From Larkinella sp. C7 (lineage in GTDB: Bacteria > Bacteroidota > Bacteroidia > Cytophagales > Spirosomataceae): 64,000 nucleotides of DNA. The notes under the pieces were generated by a model. That model was not told the origin of the DNA. It saw only the letters and a list, made by a program, of their open reading frames with translations, and ran no database searches. Position numbers and translations under genes: made by a program. The stretch is from contig NZ_VBSL01000005.1 in assembly GCF_006149005.1 (NCBI RefSeq), forward strand, positions 558,338 through 622,337, given 5' to 3'. Positions 1-9,061 of this stretch are shown here, one piece after another. How positions within the stretch are numbered: position 1 is the first letter of the stretch; every line of letters begins with the position of its first letter.

Positions 1-1532
1 TGCAGTTCAATCTGCTGGAACGGGCCGGTTTTCTTTTACCCGTCAACATCGATAGTCTGTCGGCTTTTTTCCTGGGTGTCATCAGCCTGACCCTACTGAT
101 GGGCGTGCTGTATGCCAACGGCTATTTGAAACTGTACCGGCAAATCCAATCGGACCGCCAACTGTCGTTTCATCACCTGGCACTCCTGTGGCTCCATCTG
201 TCTATGATTCTGGTTTGCACCCTGCGTGGCGGAACCGCTTTTCTGATTTCCTGGGAGCTGATGGCCGTGGCCGCATTTGGGTTGGTGGTTTTCGAGGGCG
301 AACGGAAAGATATTTTAAAAACCGGTTATGCTTACCTGCTTCAGATTCAAATGGGGTTTGTGTTCATACTCATGGCCCTGCTGATCGCCGGTTCGCAGGC
401 GCCTTCGTTCGGTTTCGATAGCCTCGGTGCTTATTTCATGACCCACAAGCCATTACCGGTTTTTCTGTTATTTTTTATCGGATTTGGCAGTTATGCGGGG
501 TTCGTTCCCATGCATAGCTGGCTCCCTCAAACGCAGTTAACGGCACCATCCCACGTTTCGGCTATCCTATCCGGCGTACTGACCCAGATGGGCCTTTACG
601 GCATTCTGCGGGTGCTAACGTATATCCATAGTGACCTGGCTCCCATTGCCTTCTTCCTCCTGGGTTTTTCGCTCCTGTCGGGTCTGGTTGGCACCCGGAA
701 CGCCTTTCTCCAACACGATGGTAAGAAATTGCTGGCCTATAACAGTATCGCCAATACCGGAATCATCGGAATCGGAATCGGTATCGGATTATTGGGCATT
801 GCATTTAACATTCCCGCCCTGGCCGCACTGGGCTTTACGGGGGGTATTTTACATATCGCCAATCATGCCTTGTCCAAGTCGCTGCTGTTTTTTGGCGTCG
901 GTTCCATTTACCGGGCTACGCACACCCGGAATATCGACCAGTTAGGCGGTTTGATCCGGACCATGCCGAAAACGTCGTTCCTATTCCTCCTCGGTATGCT
1001 GGCGCTCTGCAGCTTGCCGCCCTTCAACGGTTTTGTGTCCGGATTTTTGATTTATTGGGGGCTTATCAAGGGCCTTACCCTGCATACTGGCGTGCTGAAT
1101 CTGGCGCTCTGGGCAGTCTTTACAGGACTTATCCTGCTGATCAGCGGCTTCACGGTAATGGGTTTCAAGAAAGTCTTTGAAACGGTATTTCTGGGGGCTC
1201 CTCACTCCGATTCTGCAGCACACGCCAAAGAAGTACCCGATGACCTGCTGGTTTCCCCGTTGCTGGCAAGCCTTTTTATTCTGACGATCGGCATCTGGCC
1301 CACATTTTTCCTGAAGCTAACCAGCAACGTGTCGGCTCTGTATGTTTCCGATTTACAGGCCATCGATGCGGCTGTTCCAACGCTGGCGTATGTCGGCAGT
1401 ATTGGCGCCACGCTGGTCGGAGCCACGCTTTTCATCCTGTGGATTCGGACCAAACCGCATAAGCCTATCCGCATCGATTATCATTCGCCCAGTTCGATTC
1501 GCAAACCCAAAAAAGAACACGAGTTTGGGTAA
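1..1532 (+). CDS. Proton-conducting membrane subunit, HyfB/NuoL-like (5' end cut off)
   Basis: A very hydrophobic, many-spanning membrane protein of the antiporter-like family (NuoL/MrpA/HyfB) that moves protons through complex I-like or membrane-bound hydrogenase/formate hydrogenlyase-type complexes. The frame is open from the window edge (it reads ...NIDSLSAFFLGV...), so the start lies upstream and about 510 residues are visible. Family marks are GFVPMHSWLP followed by APSHVSAILSGV, then HDGKKLLAYNSIANTGI, then HALSKSLLFFGVG, which contain the charged and histidine residues expected in the half-channels. The wording is closer to hydrogenase-4 component B than to NuoL, but the complex cannot be named without the upstream genes. 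The C-terminal tail is basic and soluble. A strong terminator follows, so this is the last gene of its operon. Confidence 0.8.
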   Translation, partial: QFNLLERAGFLLPVNIDSLSAFFLGVISLTLLMGVLYANGYLKLYRQIQSDRQLSFHHLALLWLHLSMILVCTLRGGTAFLISWELMAVAAFGLVVFEGERKDILKTGYAYLLQIQMGFVFILMALLIAGSQAPSFGFDSLGAYFMTHKPLPVFLLFFIGFGSYAGFVPMHSWLPQTQLTAPSHVSAILSGVLTQMGLYGILRVLTYIHSDLAPIAFFLLGFSLLSGLVGTRNAFLQHDGKKLLAYNSIANTGIIGIGIGIGLLGIAFNIPALAALGFTGGILHIANHALSKSLLFFGVGSIYRATHTRNIDQLGGLIRTMPKTSFLFLLGMLALCSLPPFNGFVSGFLIYWGLIKGLTLHTGVLNLALWAVFTGLILLISGFTVMGFKKVFETVFLGAPHSDSAAHAKEVPDDLLVSPLLASLFILTIGIWPTFFLKLTSNVSALYVSDLQAIDAAVPTLAYVGSIGATLVGATLFILWIRTKPHKPIRIDYHSPSSIRKPKKEHEFG

Positions 1533-1570
1533 CCCTCAATTATCTGTAATTTATTTAGGTTATTTCAGGT

Positions 1571-1603
1571 TCAGGCCGGTCGATTGACCGGCCTGACTTT
1601 TTT
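1571..1603 (+). terminator. Rho-independent terminator after the HyfB-like gene
   Basis: A perfect 11-bp stem (TCAGGCCGGTC / GACCGGCCTGA) with a GATT loop is followed by a run of six T. It lies 38 bases after the stop of the HyfB-like gene and abuts the convergent NTP-pyrophosphohydrolase gene. Confidence 0.85.
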
Positions 1604-1605
1604 AC

Positions 1606-2070
1606 CTATTTCAGAAACCCTTCCAGTGAGGCAGGCGAATAATTGACGTTTTTCAGTGTTTTGTTGTCGGCTGTGCGATACACCAGGTATTTGCCGTCCG
1701 ACTCCACGTAGTGGCAGTCTACGCCTTTTGCCTGGTAATGCTGAACGGTTGCTTCGGCCTCGGCCACCGTCAGACAGGCTTTGCTGAGGTTCGAACGCTG
1801 TACTTCGTCGAACAAGGCTTTGAATTTTTCGCCCAAACCGAACTCCAGAATGGCACCAGCCAGCACATACTGCAAATCGCACAGCGCATCGGCCACTTCC
1901 ACCAGGTCTTTTTCCAGAATGGCGACTTCCAGTTCTTTCAATTCCTCGGCCAGCAGCGCAACCCGAAGCTGACAGCGGGTTTCGGACGGAATCTGGGGGG
2001 TTTCTAAAACCGGGTGGTGAAAAGTCCGGTGAAATTCGGCAACAGCGTTTAATGAATCGGGCGTTTGCAT
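1606..2070 (-). CDS. MazG/PRA-PH-like nucleoside triphosphate pyrophosphohydrolase
   Basis: A 154-residue protein of the all-alpha NTP pyrophosphatase superfamily, which hydrolyses nucleoside triphosphates (or phosphoribosyl-ATP) to the monophosphate and pyrophosphate. The N-terminal 100 residues carry the acidic metal-binding helices: EELKELE near residues 40-47, then a second helix with VEVADALCDLQY, the usual ExxE...ExxD arrangement. The last 50 residues (from about AEATVQHYQAKG to NYSPASLEGFLK) form an extension I associate with the Bacteroidota version of this family. The substrate cannot be read from sequence. It may be house-cleaning of non-canonical nucleotides. It is followed on the same strand, 18 bases upstream in coordinate terms, by the MarC-like gene. 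Confidence 0.75.
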   Translation of the reverse strand: MQTPDSLNAVAEFHRTFHHPVLETPQIPSETRCQLRVALLAEELKELEVAILEKDLVEVADALCDLQYVLAGAILEFGLGEKFKALFDEVQRSNLSKACLTVAEAEATVQHYQAKGVDCHYVESDGKYLVYRTADNKTLKNVNYSPASLEGFLK

Positions 2071-2088
2071 TGACCTGGATGACAGTGA

Positions 2089-2652
2089 TTAAAAATTATT
2101 CTTGATTAGTTTGATCGAAATAGCCAGCAAAATAATGCCGAAAACCTTTCGCAGAATATTGATTCCGCCCGGCCCCAGCCGGTTTTCAATCCAGGCCGAT
2201 GACTTCAGGACGGCGTAAATCAGTACGAGATTGATCAGAATACCAACCAGAATATTGGCGGTTGCATATTCCGCTTTCAGCGACAGAATCGTCGTCATGG
2301 TTCCGGCCCCGGCAATGAGCGGAAAGGCAATCGGGACGATGTGGGTAGCCCCGGCCCCGTGATCATCGGCTTTGAAAATGTTCCGGCCCAGAATCATTTC
2401 CAGCCCCAGCAAAAAGATGATCAGCGCACCCGCCACGGCAAATGACGACACATCGACCCCGAACAGCTTCAGGATGGACTCCCCCACAAACAGGAACGCC
2501 ACCATCAGCAAAGCCGACGCCAGCGTTGCCTTCTCCGACTCAATCTTGCCGGTTTTCTTGCGAAGGTCGATGATGACCGGCAACGAACCGACCACATCGA
2601 TGACCGAAAACAGAATGAGTGTGACGGAAATGATTTCTTTGAAATTCAGCAT
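2089..2652 (-). CDS. MarC family integral membrane protein
   Basis: A 187-residue, very hydrophobic protein with about six membrane segments that fits the MarC/YchE family throughout. It starts with MLNFKEIISVTLILFSVIDVVGSLPVI and carries GESILKLFGV and a central PLIAGAGTM turn, both typical of the family. The biochemical role of MarC proteins is unsettled; the original link to multiple antibiotic resistance has not held up, so no transport substrate is proposed. Its start overlaps the end of the aminotransferase gene by 7 bases, which implies translational coupling and co-transcription. Confidence 0.85.
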   Translation of the reverse strand: MLNFKEIISVTLILFSVIDVVGSLPVIIDLRKKTGKIESEKATLASALLMVAFLFVGESILKLFGVDVSSFAVAGALIIFLLGLEMILGRNIFKADDHGAGATHIVPIAFPLIAGAGTMTTILSLKAEYATANILVGILINLVLIYAVLKSSAWIENRLGPGGINILRKVFGIILLAISIKLIKNNF

Positions 2653-3653
2653 AGGTATCCACGCAAAAACCGTTTCAATGTATCCATTTCTGCTTCCTCA
2701 ATGGCCGGAAAATTGGCAATCCGGAAGGTGTTCGATTTCCACTCGCCATACCCGTTACCGAGCGTAATCCCGGCATTTTGTGCAGCGGTTTTCACGGCCC
2801 GAATGGCTTCTTCACGCCCCTGAACGGCAATCACGGTGTCCGAACGCAGTTCCGGATTTGCGATCAGCAATTCCCAGGCGGTTTCCTTTTCGATAAATTC
2901 GTACCAGTCTGCCGCCCGGCTGCGCACCAGCGCGTCGATTTCCGAAATGGGCAAAACCTGTTGCAATACCTTCATTAACAGATAAATTCCCAACCCATTC
3001 GGCGTAAATGGCGTCTGGTATTTCGTGATATTTTCGTGAATGAACAACAGGCTGTTGTAATACTGCCGGTCGGCGATGATCTCCGCTTGTCTGAGCGCAT
3101 CGGGCGAGTAAATTAATACTGCCAAACCCGCCGGTAAACCCAGGCACTTCTGTACTGAAGCAAACCAGACATCGGCCAGTGACCAGTCGAACACCAGACC
3201 GCCCAGCGACGAAACCGCATCGACGGCAATCAAACCGCTGAATTCCCGCCGAAACTGCGCCAAAGTGTCCATCCGCACCTGCGTGCCGTTGGACGTTTCG
3301 TTCTGCACCACACACAACACATCCGCTTCGCCCGGCACAATCATCGGTTTGATCCGGTGGGCATATTCCATCCATTTCTTCCCGAAAGCGCCCCCGTATG
3401 GATGCAGGCTCGTGGTCACTGTCAGTGATTGGGCAACGATTTCCCAGCACTCCGTGGCCGAGGAGACGAACGCAATGTGATAGTCCGCCGGGATGGCCAG
3501 TTTTTCGTGCAGCAACCGAAGCGTTTCCTTCACAATGTCCATAAAACCGGCAGACCGGTGATTCAGACTCACGACACCCGACCGAATGGCCTCCTGCGCG
3601 TAGTCGGCCACCTGCGGATACACTTTGGACGGACCGGGATAAAAGGTAATCAT
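2646..3653 (-). CDS. Class V (SerC/alanine-glyoxylate-type) PLP aminotransferase
   Basis: A 335-residue fold-type I PLP enzyme of the class V aminotransferase family. It opens with MITFYPGPSKV, the usual start of phosphoserine and alanine-glyoxylate aminotransferase relatives. The cofactor-binding aspartate is in VDAVSSLGG (D145), and the Schiff-base lysine is most likely K169 in FASVQKCLGLPAG. The length is slightly short for SerC (about 360). Sequence cannot separate a phosphoserine aminotransferase from a glyoxylate or other small-substrate aminotransferase, so no gene symbol is given. It sits between marC-like and aroQ on the same strand, probably in one transcript with aroQ upstream (25-base gap). 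Confidence 0.75.
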   Translation of the reverse strand: MITFYPGPSKVYPQVADYAQEAIRSGVVSLNHRSAGFMDIVKETLRLLHEKLAIPADYHIAFVSSATECWEIVAQSLTVTTSLHPYGGAFGKKWMEYAHRIKPMIVPGEADVLCVVQNETSNGTQVRMDTLAQFRREFSGLIAVDAVSSLGGLVFDWSLADVWFASVQKCLGLPAGLAVLIYSPDALRQAEIIADRQYYNSLLFIHENITKYQTPFTPNGLGIYLLMKVLQQVLPISEIDALVRSRAADWYEFIEKETAWELLIANPELRSDTVIAVQGREEAIRAVKTAAQNAGITLGNGYGEWKSNTFRIANFPAIEEAEMDTLKRFLRGYLC

Positions 3654-3678
3654 TGCTACTATACTGAATGACAGATCG

Positions 3679-4107
3679 TTATTTTTCCAAACTCAGCAAA
3701 TACCGCACCGCCAGGTCGTACCCCAATAATCCCAGTCCAAGAATAACACCCTTGCATTTCGCTGACAAATAGCTGTGGTGCCGGAACGATTCGCGGGCGT
3801 GGACATTGGAAATGTGTACTTCGACTGCCGGGGCCGGAACCGCCGACAGTGCATCGGCCAGGGCGATGGAAGTGTGCGTATACGCCCCGGCATTGATGAC
3901 GATGCCGTCGATGGTAAAGCCCAGTTCGTGAATTTTATCGATCAGTTCGCCCTCGTGGTTGGATTGGAAATACCGGATTTGCACGTCGGGAAACGCCTGT
4001 TCAATGGTTTCCAGGTAATCCACAAAGGTGCGGCTTCCGTAAATTTCGGGTTCGCGTTTCCCCAGCAGGTTGAGGTTAGGGCCGTTTAGAATCAGAATCT
4101 GTTTCAT
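3679..4107 (-). CDS. aroQ: 3-dehydroquinate dehydratase, type II
   Basis: Catalyses the third step of the shikimate pathway, 3-dehydroquinate to 3-dehydroshikimate, as a cytoplasmic dodecamer in this family. The 142-residue length is normal. Signature parts are all present: [19 protein letters not shown] (N12, R18, catalytic Y23), [18 protein letters not shown] (N72 region) and [17 protein letters not shown] (catalytic H103, substrate-binding R109). It is the first gene of a probable aroQ-aminotransferase-marC transcript running leftwards and is divergent from xerD across about 110 bases. Confidence 0.95.
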   Translation of the reverse strand: MKQILILNGPNLNLLGKREPEIYGSRTFVDYLETIEQAFPDVQIRYFQSNHEGELIDKIHELGFTIDGIVINAGAYTHTSIALADALSAVPAPAVEVHISNVHARESFRHHSYLSAKCKGVILGLGLLGYDLAVRYLLSLEK

Positions 4108-4216
4108 GGGTAAAAAAGTTGAGCCGCCGGGCGATCCCTGACGAATTACGGACGCCGATGATTGCGGTTCCGGGAATTAAACCGTAATTCGCAATCTGTA
4201 CTCCGTCGATGATACT

Positions 4217-5113
4217 GTGTGGCAAAGTTACATTAACGCTTTCAAAAACTACCTGAAACTGGAACGTTCGCTGGCCGAAAATTCCGTTGAAGCATATTTG
4301 CATGATACCAGCAAGTTAAGCGAATTTCTGGCGTTAACCGGTGATCCGGTGGCCCCGACGCAGGTCACGGAAGACCTGATTTTCGATTTTCTGGCGTATC
4401 TGACCGATCTTGGCTTGTCGGCCCAGTCGCAGGCCCGGATTCTTTCCGGTTTGAAAGCGTTCTATAAATTCCTGCTGCTGGAAAACGAGATTCAAACCGA
4501 CCCGACGCAACTCATCGACGGCCCCAAACTGAGCCGAAAACTTCCCGACACCCTGAGTTTCCCCGAAATCGAAGCCATTCTGAGTGCCATCGACCTGTCT
4601 ACACCCGCAGGCACCCGAGACCGCGCCATGATCGAAGTGCTGTACAGTTCCGGGCTGCGGGTTTCCGAACTCCTGGATTTGCGGCTGACCAGTTGTTACT
4701 TCGAAGTTGGTTTTATCCGCATCAGCGGGAAAGGCAACAAGATGCGGCTGGTGCCGATTGGAAAAGACGCCATCAAGCACACCACGCTTTACGTCGACCA
4801 CGTTCGGAGTCAACTGGAGATTCAAAAGGGGGCCGAAGATACGGTTTTCCTGAACCTGCGGGGGAGTTCGCTGTCGCGGGTGTCGGTATTCAAAACCATC
4901 AAAAAACTGGCCATTGCGGCCGGTATTCAAAAGGAGATCAGTCCGCACACGTTCCGGCATTCGTTCGCAACGCATTTGATCGAAGGCGGGGCTGATTTGC
5001 GGGCGGTGCAACAGATGCTCGGCCACGAATCCATCACGACCACCGAGATTTATACCCACCTCGACCGTGATTATTTAAAGCAGATCATTACGGATTTTCA
5101 CCCCCGATCCTAG
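4217..5113 (+). CDS. xerD: Site-specific tyrosine recombinase XerD
   Basis: Chromosome-dimer resolution recombinase acting with XerC at dif. The 298-residue length fits. The N-terminal SAM-like DNA-binding domain spans about 1-100 and the catalytic domain 110-298. The catalytic set is complete: R148 (SSGLRVSELL), K172 (GKGNK), H244 and R247 (SPHTFRHSFATHL), H270 (LGHESITTTEIYTH) and nucleophile Y279. The start chosen is GTG at 4217, because the family begins W-[QE]-SYI-x-F-[KR]-x-YLKLER and no in-frame ATG lies nearby upstream. An ATG at 4209 is out of frame. No dif-like site was recognised in the window, and the gene stands alone. Confidence 0.93.
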   Translation: MWQSYINAFKNYLKLERSLAENSVEAYLHDTSKLSEFLALTGDPVAPTQVTEDLIFDFLAYLTDLGLSAQSQARILSGLKAFYKFLLLENEIQTDPTQLIDGPKLSRKLPDTLSFPEIEAILSAIDLSTPAGTRDRAMIEVLYSSGLRVSELLDLRLTSCYFEVGFIRISGKGNKMRLVPIGKDAIKHTTLYVDHVRSQLEIQKGAEDTVFLNLRGSSLSRVSVFKTIKKLAIAAGIQKEISPHTFRHSFATHLIEGGADLRAVQQMLGHESITTTEIYTHLDRDYLKQIITDFHPRS

Positions 5114-5138
5114 AAAATTCCAAAGCCTGGAAAACAAA

Positions 5139-5167
5139 AGTACCCGCCATCAAAAATAGCGGGTACT
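5139..5167. terminator. Hairpin between convergent genes (possible terminator)
   Basis: A 9-bp perfect stem AGTACCCGC / GCGGGTACT encloses an A-rich 11-base loop 25 bases after the xerD stop and before the convergent 5214-5753 gene. It has no clear U-tract on the plus strand, so termination is only a guess. Confidence 0.4.
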
Positions 5168-5213
5168 AATCTCGTCGGTTAACCCTAACCCAAATCACAT
5201 TTGCTTTTAATAG

Positions 5214-5753
5214 TTAAGAAGATTCTCCGGCGGTTTTTTCACCGGAAAAATTATGTTCAGGTTGTTTGAATAATACGTTAAATGACGTCATACTGCCGTA
5301 AATGCGGGTAATGTATTGTTGTATGTTGACCTTTTCTTCATCATCGATCGAGCTGGCGTTGATGCGTTGTTCCAACACGCGCAACCGGTCGCGCATCATC
5401 ACGATTTTGTGAAAGAACACATCAATCGGTATTTCCTTCGACGCCAGATCCGTTCGACCCGGTTTTAAAATCATCTTTCCCCCTTTCCATTTATCGCCCA
5501 GCGGCACAACTTCCGAAACATCCGCCCATTTTTGCAGGATCCGGGAAAGGGACTGCTCCACATCGAATAGGCTCACCAGATCGCTATCCAGTTCCACCAG
5601 CTCGATGATCTCCAGTGGGGTGGTCAGCTTTACTATTTTGACGCCGGATTCGACAAAAGTCACAACGTACCCGTTCGATTTTACATTAATTATCACACCG
5701 ACGCCAAATTCGGCGTGTTGGACCCGCGACCCAATTCCTAAAATAATATCCAT
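5214..5753 (-). CDS. Protein with N-terminal UvrD-C/CarD-like SH3 domain, function unknown
   Basis: About 179 residues if started at ATG 5753 (MDIILGIGSRVQHAEFGVG). An upstream ATG at 5795 would add 14 residues with no family look. The first 45 residues (GSRVQHAEFGVGVIINV...YVVTFVESGVKIV) resemble the small beta-barrel (Tudor/SH3-like) found at the C-terminus of UvrD/PcrA helicases and in CarD-type RNA polymerase binders: a GxxVxHxxFGxGxV core followed by hydrophobic strands. The remaining 130 residues look helical, with a Lys-rich WKGGKMILKPG segment and no catalytic motif that I recognise. A role in binding nucleic acid or RNA polymerase is an inference from the N-terminus only. Confidence 0.6.
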   Translation of the reverse strand: MDIILGIGSRVQHAEFGVGVIINVKSNGYVVTFVESGVKIVKLTTPLEIIELVELDSDLVSLFDVEQSLSRILQKWADVSEVVPLGDKWKGGKMILKPGRTDLASKEIPIDVFFHKIVMMRDRLRVLEQRINASSIDDEEKVNIQQYITRIYGSMTSFNVLFKQPEHNFSGEKTAGESS

Positions 5754-5801
5754 AGAAAGTCTTTTTTGTATGGCCATACACAAACGGTGTACCAAAAAAA
5801 T

Positions 5802-5893
5802 GATGAGTGATGAATGATGAACGATGAATTAAAAAAGACCGATGTGCTGCAGATCGTGATCGCTCCGCCCTGATTCATCATTCATCACTCCTC
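5802..5893. repeat. Inverted repeat of ATGA/TGAATGA-type words at a gene end
   Basis: The left arm around GAGTGATGAATGATGA (5805-5820) is mirrored by TCATCATTCATCACTC (5875-5890). The right arm overlaps the stop codon of the methyltransferase gene (5878-5880). It resembles the other long word-like hairpins at gene ends in this window and may act as a terminator. Confidence 0.55.
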
Positions 5894-6471
5894 TTCGGTA
5901 GCAACACTTTGCAGACGCAGGTGGATTTTGTCGTGACGGTAGTGGCTTCGTCCATCAGTTCAAAACTGTCTTTGATGCTCTGCCAAAGTGCGTCGCTGTG
6001 TTTGTGGTCGTTGATGGTAACGATGAGTAAACCGTTCGCTTTGAGGCAGGTAGCAAATCGCTGGAGGGTTTTGAGCGGGTGTTTGCTATAATAAATCGAC
6101 TCGTTGAAAACAATCATGTCAAACTGACCGGTCGGCACATATTTATCCATATCGGCCACCAGATACGTACACTTTTCATCGGCCTGGGCCTGCGCGTTTT
6201 TGATGGCGCTATCGGAAATATCGAAAGCCACAAACCGGCCGTAATTCTGGGTTTGCAGCCGCTGTTGCAAGAAGCCTTCCCCACACCCGATTTCCAGAAT
6301 CTCCGGCTGACCGGGTTTCAGAAATTTAATGTAGCCCACAATGACACTAAACCGGGCCAGTTCGTCGAGTCCCTTCAACCCATCCCACAAGCCTTTGTCA
6401 TACTGATAATTCCAGCGGTCGCGATCGATACGGAGTATTTTACGTTTGAAAAATGAAGTGAGGGCTTGCAT
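5878..6471 (-). CDS. Class I SAM-dependent methyltransferase
   Basis: A 197-residue soluble enzyme with a Rossmann-type SAM-binding domain. Motif I is ILEIGCGEGFLQQRL near residues 60-75, the acidic post-I residue is in VAFDISDSAIKNA, and motif II is around YLVADMDKY. The N-terminus (SFFKRKILRIDRDRWNYQYDKGLWDGL) is basic and may touch membrane or substrate. The F-D-x-I-V-F-N-E-S-I-Y-Y motif and the lack of extra domains fit the broad methyltransferase-23/11 type groups, for which the substrate is not predictable. It is followed downstream by a word-like hairpin. Confidence 0.75.
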   Translation of the reverse strand: MQALTSFFKRKILRIDRDRWNYQYDKGLWDGLKGLDELARFSVIVGYIKFLKPGQPEILEIGCGEGFLQQRLQTQNYGRFVAFDISDSAIKNAQAQADEKCTYLVADMDKYVPTGQFDMIVFNESIYYSKHPLKTLQRFATCLKANGLLIVTINDHKHSDALWQSIKDSFELMDEATTVTTKSTCVCKVLLPKRSDE

Positions 6472-6527
6472 ACGGTTTGGGATGGGTTCGGCAAAAAAAA
6501 GGCAGGATTCAGTCTAATCAGCACACT

Positions 6528-6746
6528 TCAACGACTCGTGCTGTCCTCAACAAACAGCGTATCGGCCACATCCAGCGCGGCCGAATCCAGGGCCGTTCCG
6601 TCGGGCTCGGTGGGCAGCGCGCGTTCGAGCTGGCGTTTTTTGTTCCAGGGCGCGGTTGTTCGTCGTCCCATGTCGACGGCGACAAAAATAACAATGAGGG
6701 TAAAGATGAGGGCCGCGATAAACAGGATGCGCCGGTTTTTATTCAT
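6528..6746 (-). CDS. Small single-span membrane protein, unknown function
   Basis: A 72-residue protein with a basic N-terminus (MNKNRR), one membrane helix (ILFIAALIFTLIVIFVAVDM) and a short acidic/Ser-rich tail. Its ATG overlaps the stop of the SixA-like phosphatase gene by 4 bases, so the two are translationally coupled. I recognise no family. The orientation would be N-in with the tail in the periplasm by the positive-inside rule. Confidence 0.6.
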   Translation of the reverse strand: MNKNRRILFIAALIFTLIVIFVAVDMGRRTTAPWNKKRQLERALPTEPDGTALDSAALDVADTLFVEDSTSR

Positions 6747-7246
6747 GATTCTTTCAATTTTTTGGGCGAAACCAGGTCTACCAGATGCCCCGTCCGACCG
6801 GATATGGCTGCCCAGTCCAGGTTCTCGAACTCGATAATGGCAACGGCTCCCTTGCTCATTGAACCCACATCCGCATGTGTCAGATACTCCGCAAAATAAG
6901 AAATGTCGGGGTTATGACCGAACAGCATCACGGATTGGCAATTATTATCCACGCCGTTAATGGCAGCAATATACGCTTTCGGGCCACCATCGAACAGTTT
7001 TGGTTCCAATACCATTCGATCCGGATCAATGTGGAATTGCTCGGCCATCACTTTCCCGGTATCCCGGGCGCGGTTGGCCGTGCTGCTGATCAGACAGTCC
7101 GGTTTGATGCCCTGCCCGGCAAGATGATGTCCGACGCGGGCGGCTGCCATTATGCCTTCCGGAACCAGATCGCGGTCGTGGTCACGCTGAAAACTCGCCC
7201 GATCTTCCGCTTTGGCGTGCCGGACGAGGTATAAGGTTTTCTTCAT
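6743..7246 (-). CDS. SixA-like histidine phosphatase
   Basis: A 167-residue member of the histidine phosphatase (phosphoglycerate mutase-like) superfamily, closest in layout to phosphohistidine phosphatase SixA. The RHG-type motif is LVRHAKAE near the N-terminus, with the catalytic histidine as nucleophile. SSTANRARDT carries the second arginine, and FGHNPDIS carries the second histidine. In Enterobacteria SixA removes phosphate from phosphohistidine in signalling proteins; here the target is unknown. It overlaps the small membrane protein gene that follows and is divergent from prfC. Confidence 0.8.
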   Translation of the reverse strand: MKKTLYLVRHAKAEDRASFQRDHDRDLVPEGIMAAARVGHHLAGQGIKPDCLISSTANRARDTGKVMAEQFHIDPDRMVLEPKLFDGGPKAYIAAINGVDNNCQSVMLFGHNPDISYFAEYLTHADVGSMSKGAVAIIEFENLDWAAISGRTGHLVDLVSPKKLKES

Positions 7247-7360
7247 GTGCTTAGGTTAAGCAAAGTCGTTTTTTTCCAAAACTACTAATTCTGTCGAAAA
7301 GACAATCAGTCAACTCGCCGAGTCTTTGGATTGTTGCTTAACCCGCCCCTGAAAAATTCG

Positions 7361-7368
7361 TATCTTTG
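7361..7368 (+). promoter_or_regulatory. Putative Bacteroidota -7 box upstream of prfC
   Basis: TATCTTTG matches the Bacteroidota TAnnTTTG -7 element 58 bases before the chosen prfC start. A TTG at 7334-7336 could serve as the -33 element, although the spacing (24 bases) is longer than usual. Confidence 0.45.
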
Positions 7369-7426
7369 TGTTTTAACGCCAAAAAGCATACTACATGGCT
7401 CGCTGCTGCGGCCATTCCGATCCATA

Positions 7427-9022
7427 ATGAGTACGACACAGGAAATCAGCCGTCGCCGAACGTTTGCGATTATCAGTCACCCGGATGCCGGAAAGACGAC
7501 ATTGACCGAAAAACTGCTGCTTTTCGGGGGAGCCATCCAAACCGCCGGCGCCGTTAAATCGAATAAAATCAAGAAGTCGGCCACCTCCGACTTTATGGAG
7601 ATTGAAAAGCAACGCGGTATTTCGGTCGCCACGTCGGTGATGACGTTTGAGTATAAAGACCTCAAAATCAACATTCTCGACACGCCGGGCCACAAAGATT
7701 TCGCGGAAGATACCTACCGCACCCTGACAGCGGTCGACAGTGTTATCCTCGTCATCGACTGTGTGAAAGGCGTGGAAGAACAAACCGAGCGGCTGATGGA
7801 AGTGTGCCGGATGCGCGATACGCCGGTGATCATTTTCATCAATAAGCTCGACCGCGAAGGCCAGGATCCGTTCGATTTGCTGGACGAACTGGAGTCCAAA
7901 CTTAACCTTCGCGTCCGCCCGCTGACGTGGCCGGTCAACATGGGATCGGATTTTAAAGGTGTTTACAGCCTGTACGATAAAACGATGAATTTTTTCCGCG
8001 TCAACAAAACAAAAGTGGAAGAAGACATTCTCGAAATCGACATCAATACGCCGGTTCTGGAACAAAAAGTGGGCGATCGTGATGCCGAACAACTGCGCGA
8101 AGACGCCGAACTGATCGAAGGCATTTACGATCCATTCGACCGGCAAACCTATCTGGAGGGCAAAGTGGCTCCGGTATTTTTCGGATCGGCGGTCAATAAT
8201 TTTGGGGTGAAGGAGTTGCTCGACACGTTCTGCAGCATTTCGCCCGAACCCATCGCCCGTGCCACCGACAAACGCGTTGTGTTTCCCGACGAACCGAAAT
8301 TCACCGGTTTTGTCTTTAAAATTCACGCCAACCTCGACCCGCGCCACCGCGACCGGATCGCGTTTCTGCGCATTTGCTCGGGGGTTTTTGAACGGGGGAA
8401 ATTCTATCACCATACCCGACTCGACAAAGATGTGCGGTTTTCGAGCCCCTTCAGTTTCATGGCCGACAGCAAAAGCATTGTGGATGAAGGCTTTCCGGGC
8501 GATGTCGTTGGTCTGTATGACACCGGTTCGTTCAAAATCGGGGACACGCTGACCGAGGGAGAAGATATGCGCTACGTCGGCATTCCAAGTTTTTCACCCG
8601 AGATTTTCAAGGAGTTGATCAATTCGGACCCGATGAAATCCAAGCAACTGGAAAAAGGGATTCAGCAGTTGACCGACGAGGGAGTGGCCCAGTTGTTTAC
8701 AATGATGAGCGGAAACCGGAAAATAGTCGGAACCGTTGGGGAGCTTCAGTTCGACGTGATTCAGTACCGGCTTGAGCACGAATACGGGGCCAAATGCCGC
8801 TGGACAACCATGCCGGTTTCCAAAGCCTGCTGGCTGACATCGGACGACAAGAAGAAACTGGACGAATTTATTCGGCTGAAAGGACTGGCCATTGCCTACG
8901 ACAAAGACACCAACCCGGTTTTCCTGGCCGAATCGGACTGGATTCTGCGGATGAACATGCAAAACAACCCCGACATCAAGTTTCACTTTACCTCGGAATT
9001 TAAGACGGCGGTGGAAGCCTAA
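7427..9022 (+). CDS. prfC: Peptide chain release factor 3 (RF3)
   Basis: Translational GTPase that recycles RF1/RF2 from the ribosome after termination. Starting at ATG 7427 ([25 protein letters not shown]...) gives 531 residues, the normal RF3 length. The frame extends upstream to 7331, but that part is non-homologous and contains the putative promoter. The GTPase domain holds the P-loop [10 protein letters not shown], switch [10 protein letters not shown], and NKLD in [10 protein letters not shown]. The switch I region includes [14 protein letters not shown]. The RF3 C-terminal domain ends with FHFTSEF. No operon partner is seen downstream except pepT, 39 bases away, which may be co-transcribed. 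Confidence 0.96.
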   Translation: MSTTQEISRRRTFAIISHPDAGKTTLTEKLLLFGGAIQTAGAVKSNKIKKSATSDFMEIEKQRGISVATSVMTFEYKDLKINILDTPGHKDFAEDTYRTLTAVDSVILVIDCVKGVEEQTERLMEVCRMRDTPVIIFINKLDREGQDPFDLLDELESKLNLRVRPLTWPVNMGSDFKGVYSLYDKTMNFFRVNKTKVEEDILEIDINTPVLEQKVGDRDAEQLREDAELIEGIYDPFDRQTYLEGKVAPVFFGSAVNNFGVKELLDTFCSISPEPIARATDKRVVFPDEPKFTGFVFKIHANLDPRHRDRIAFLRICSGVFERGKFYHHTRLDKDVRFSSPFSFMADSKSIVDEGFPGDVVGLYDTGSFKIGDTLTEGEDMRYVGIPSFSPEIFKELINSDPMKSKQLEKGIQQLTDEGVAQLFTMMSGNRKIVGTVGELQFDVIQYRLEHEYGAKCRWTTMPVSKACWLTSDDKKKLDEFIRLKGLAIAYDKDTNPVFLAESDWILRMNMQNNPDIKFHFTSEFKTAVEA

Positions 9023-9061
9023 CGTTCTCCGCACTCAATTTTCGCCTTTAGCATTTAACCC

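Noticed and set aside
4334-5059. 241-codon minus-strand open frame inside xerD
   Set aside because: XerD has its complete catalytic set on the plus strand; this is a shadow frame.
7331-7426. Extended N-terminus of RF3
   Set aside because: RF3 homologues begin near MSTTQEI; the extension overlaps a likely promoter (TATCTTTG at 7361) and has no homologous look.
7391-8413. 340-codon minus-strand open frame inside prfC
   Set aside because: RF3 is unmistakable on the plus strand; the antisense product is Phe/His/Arg-rich without any family look.
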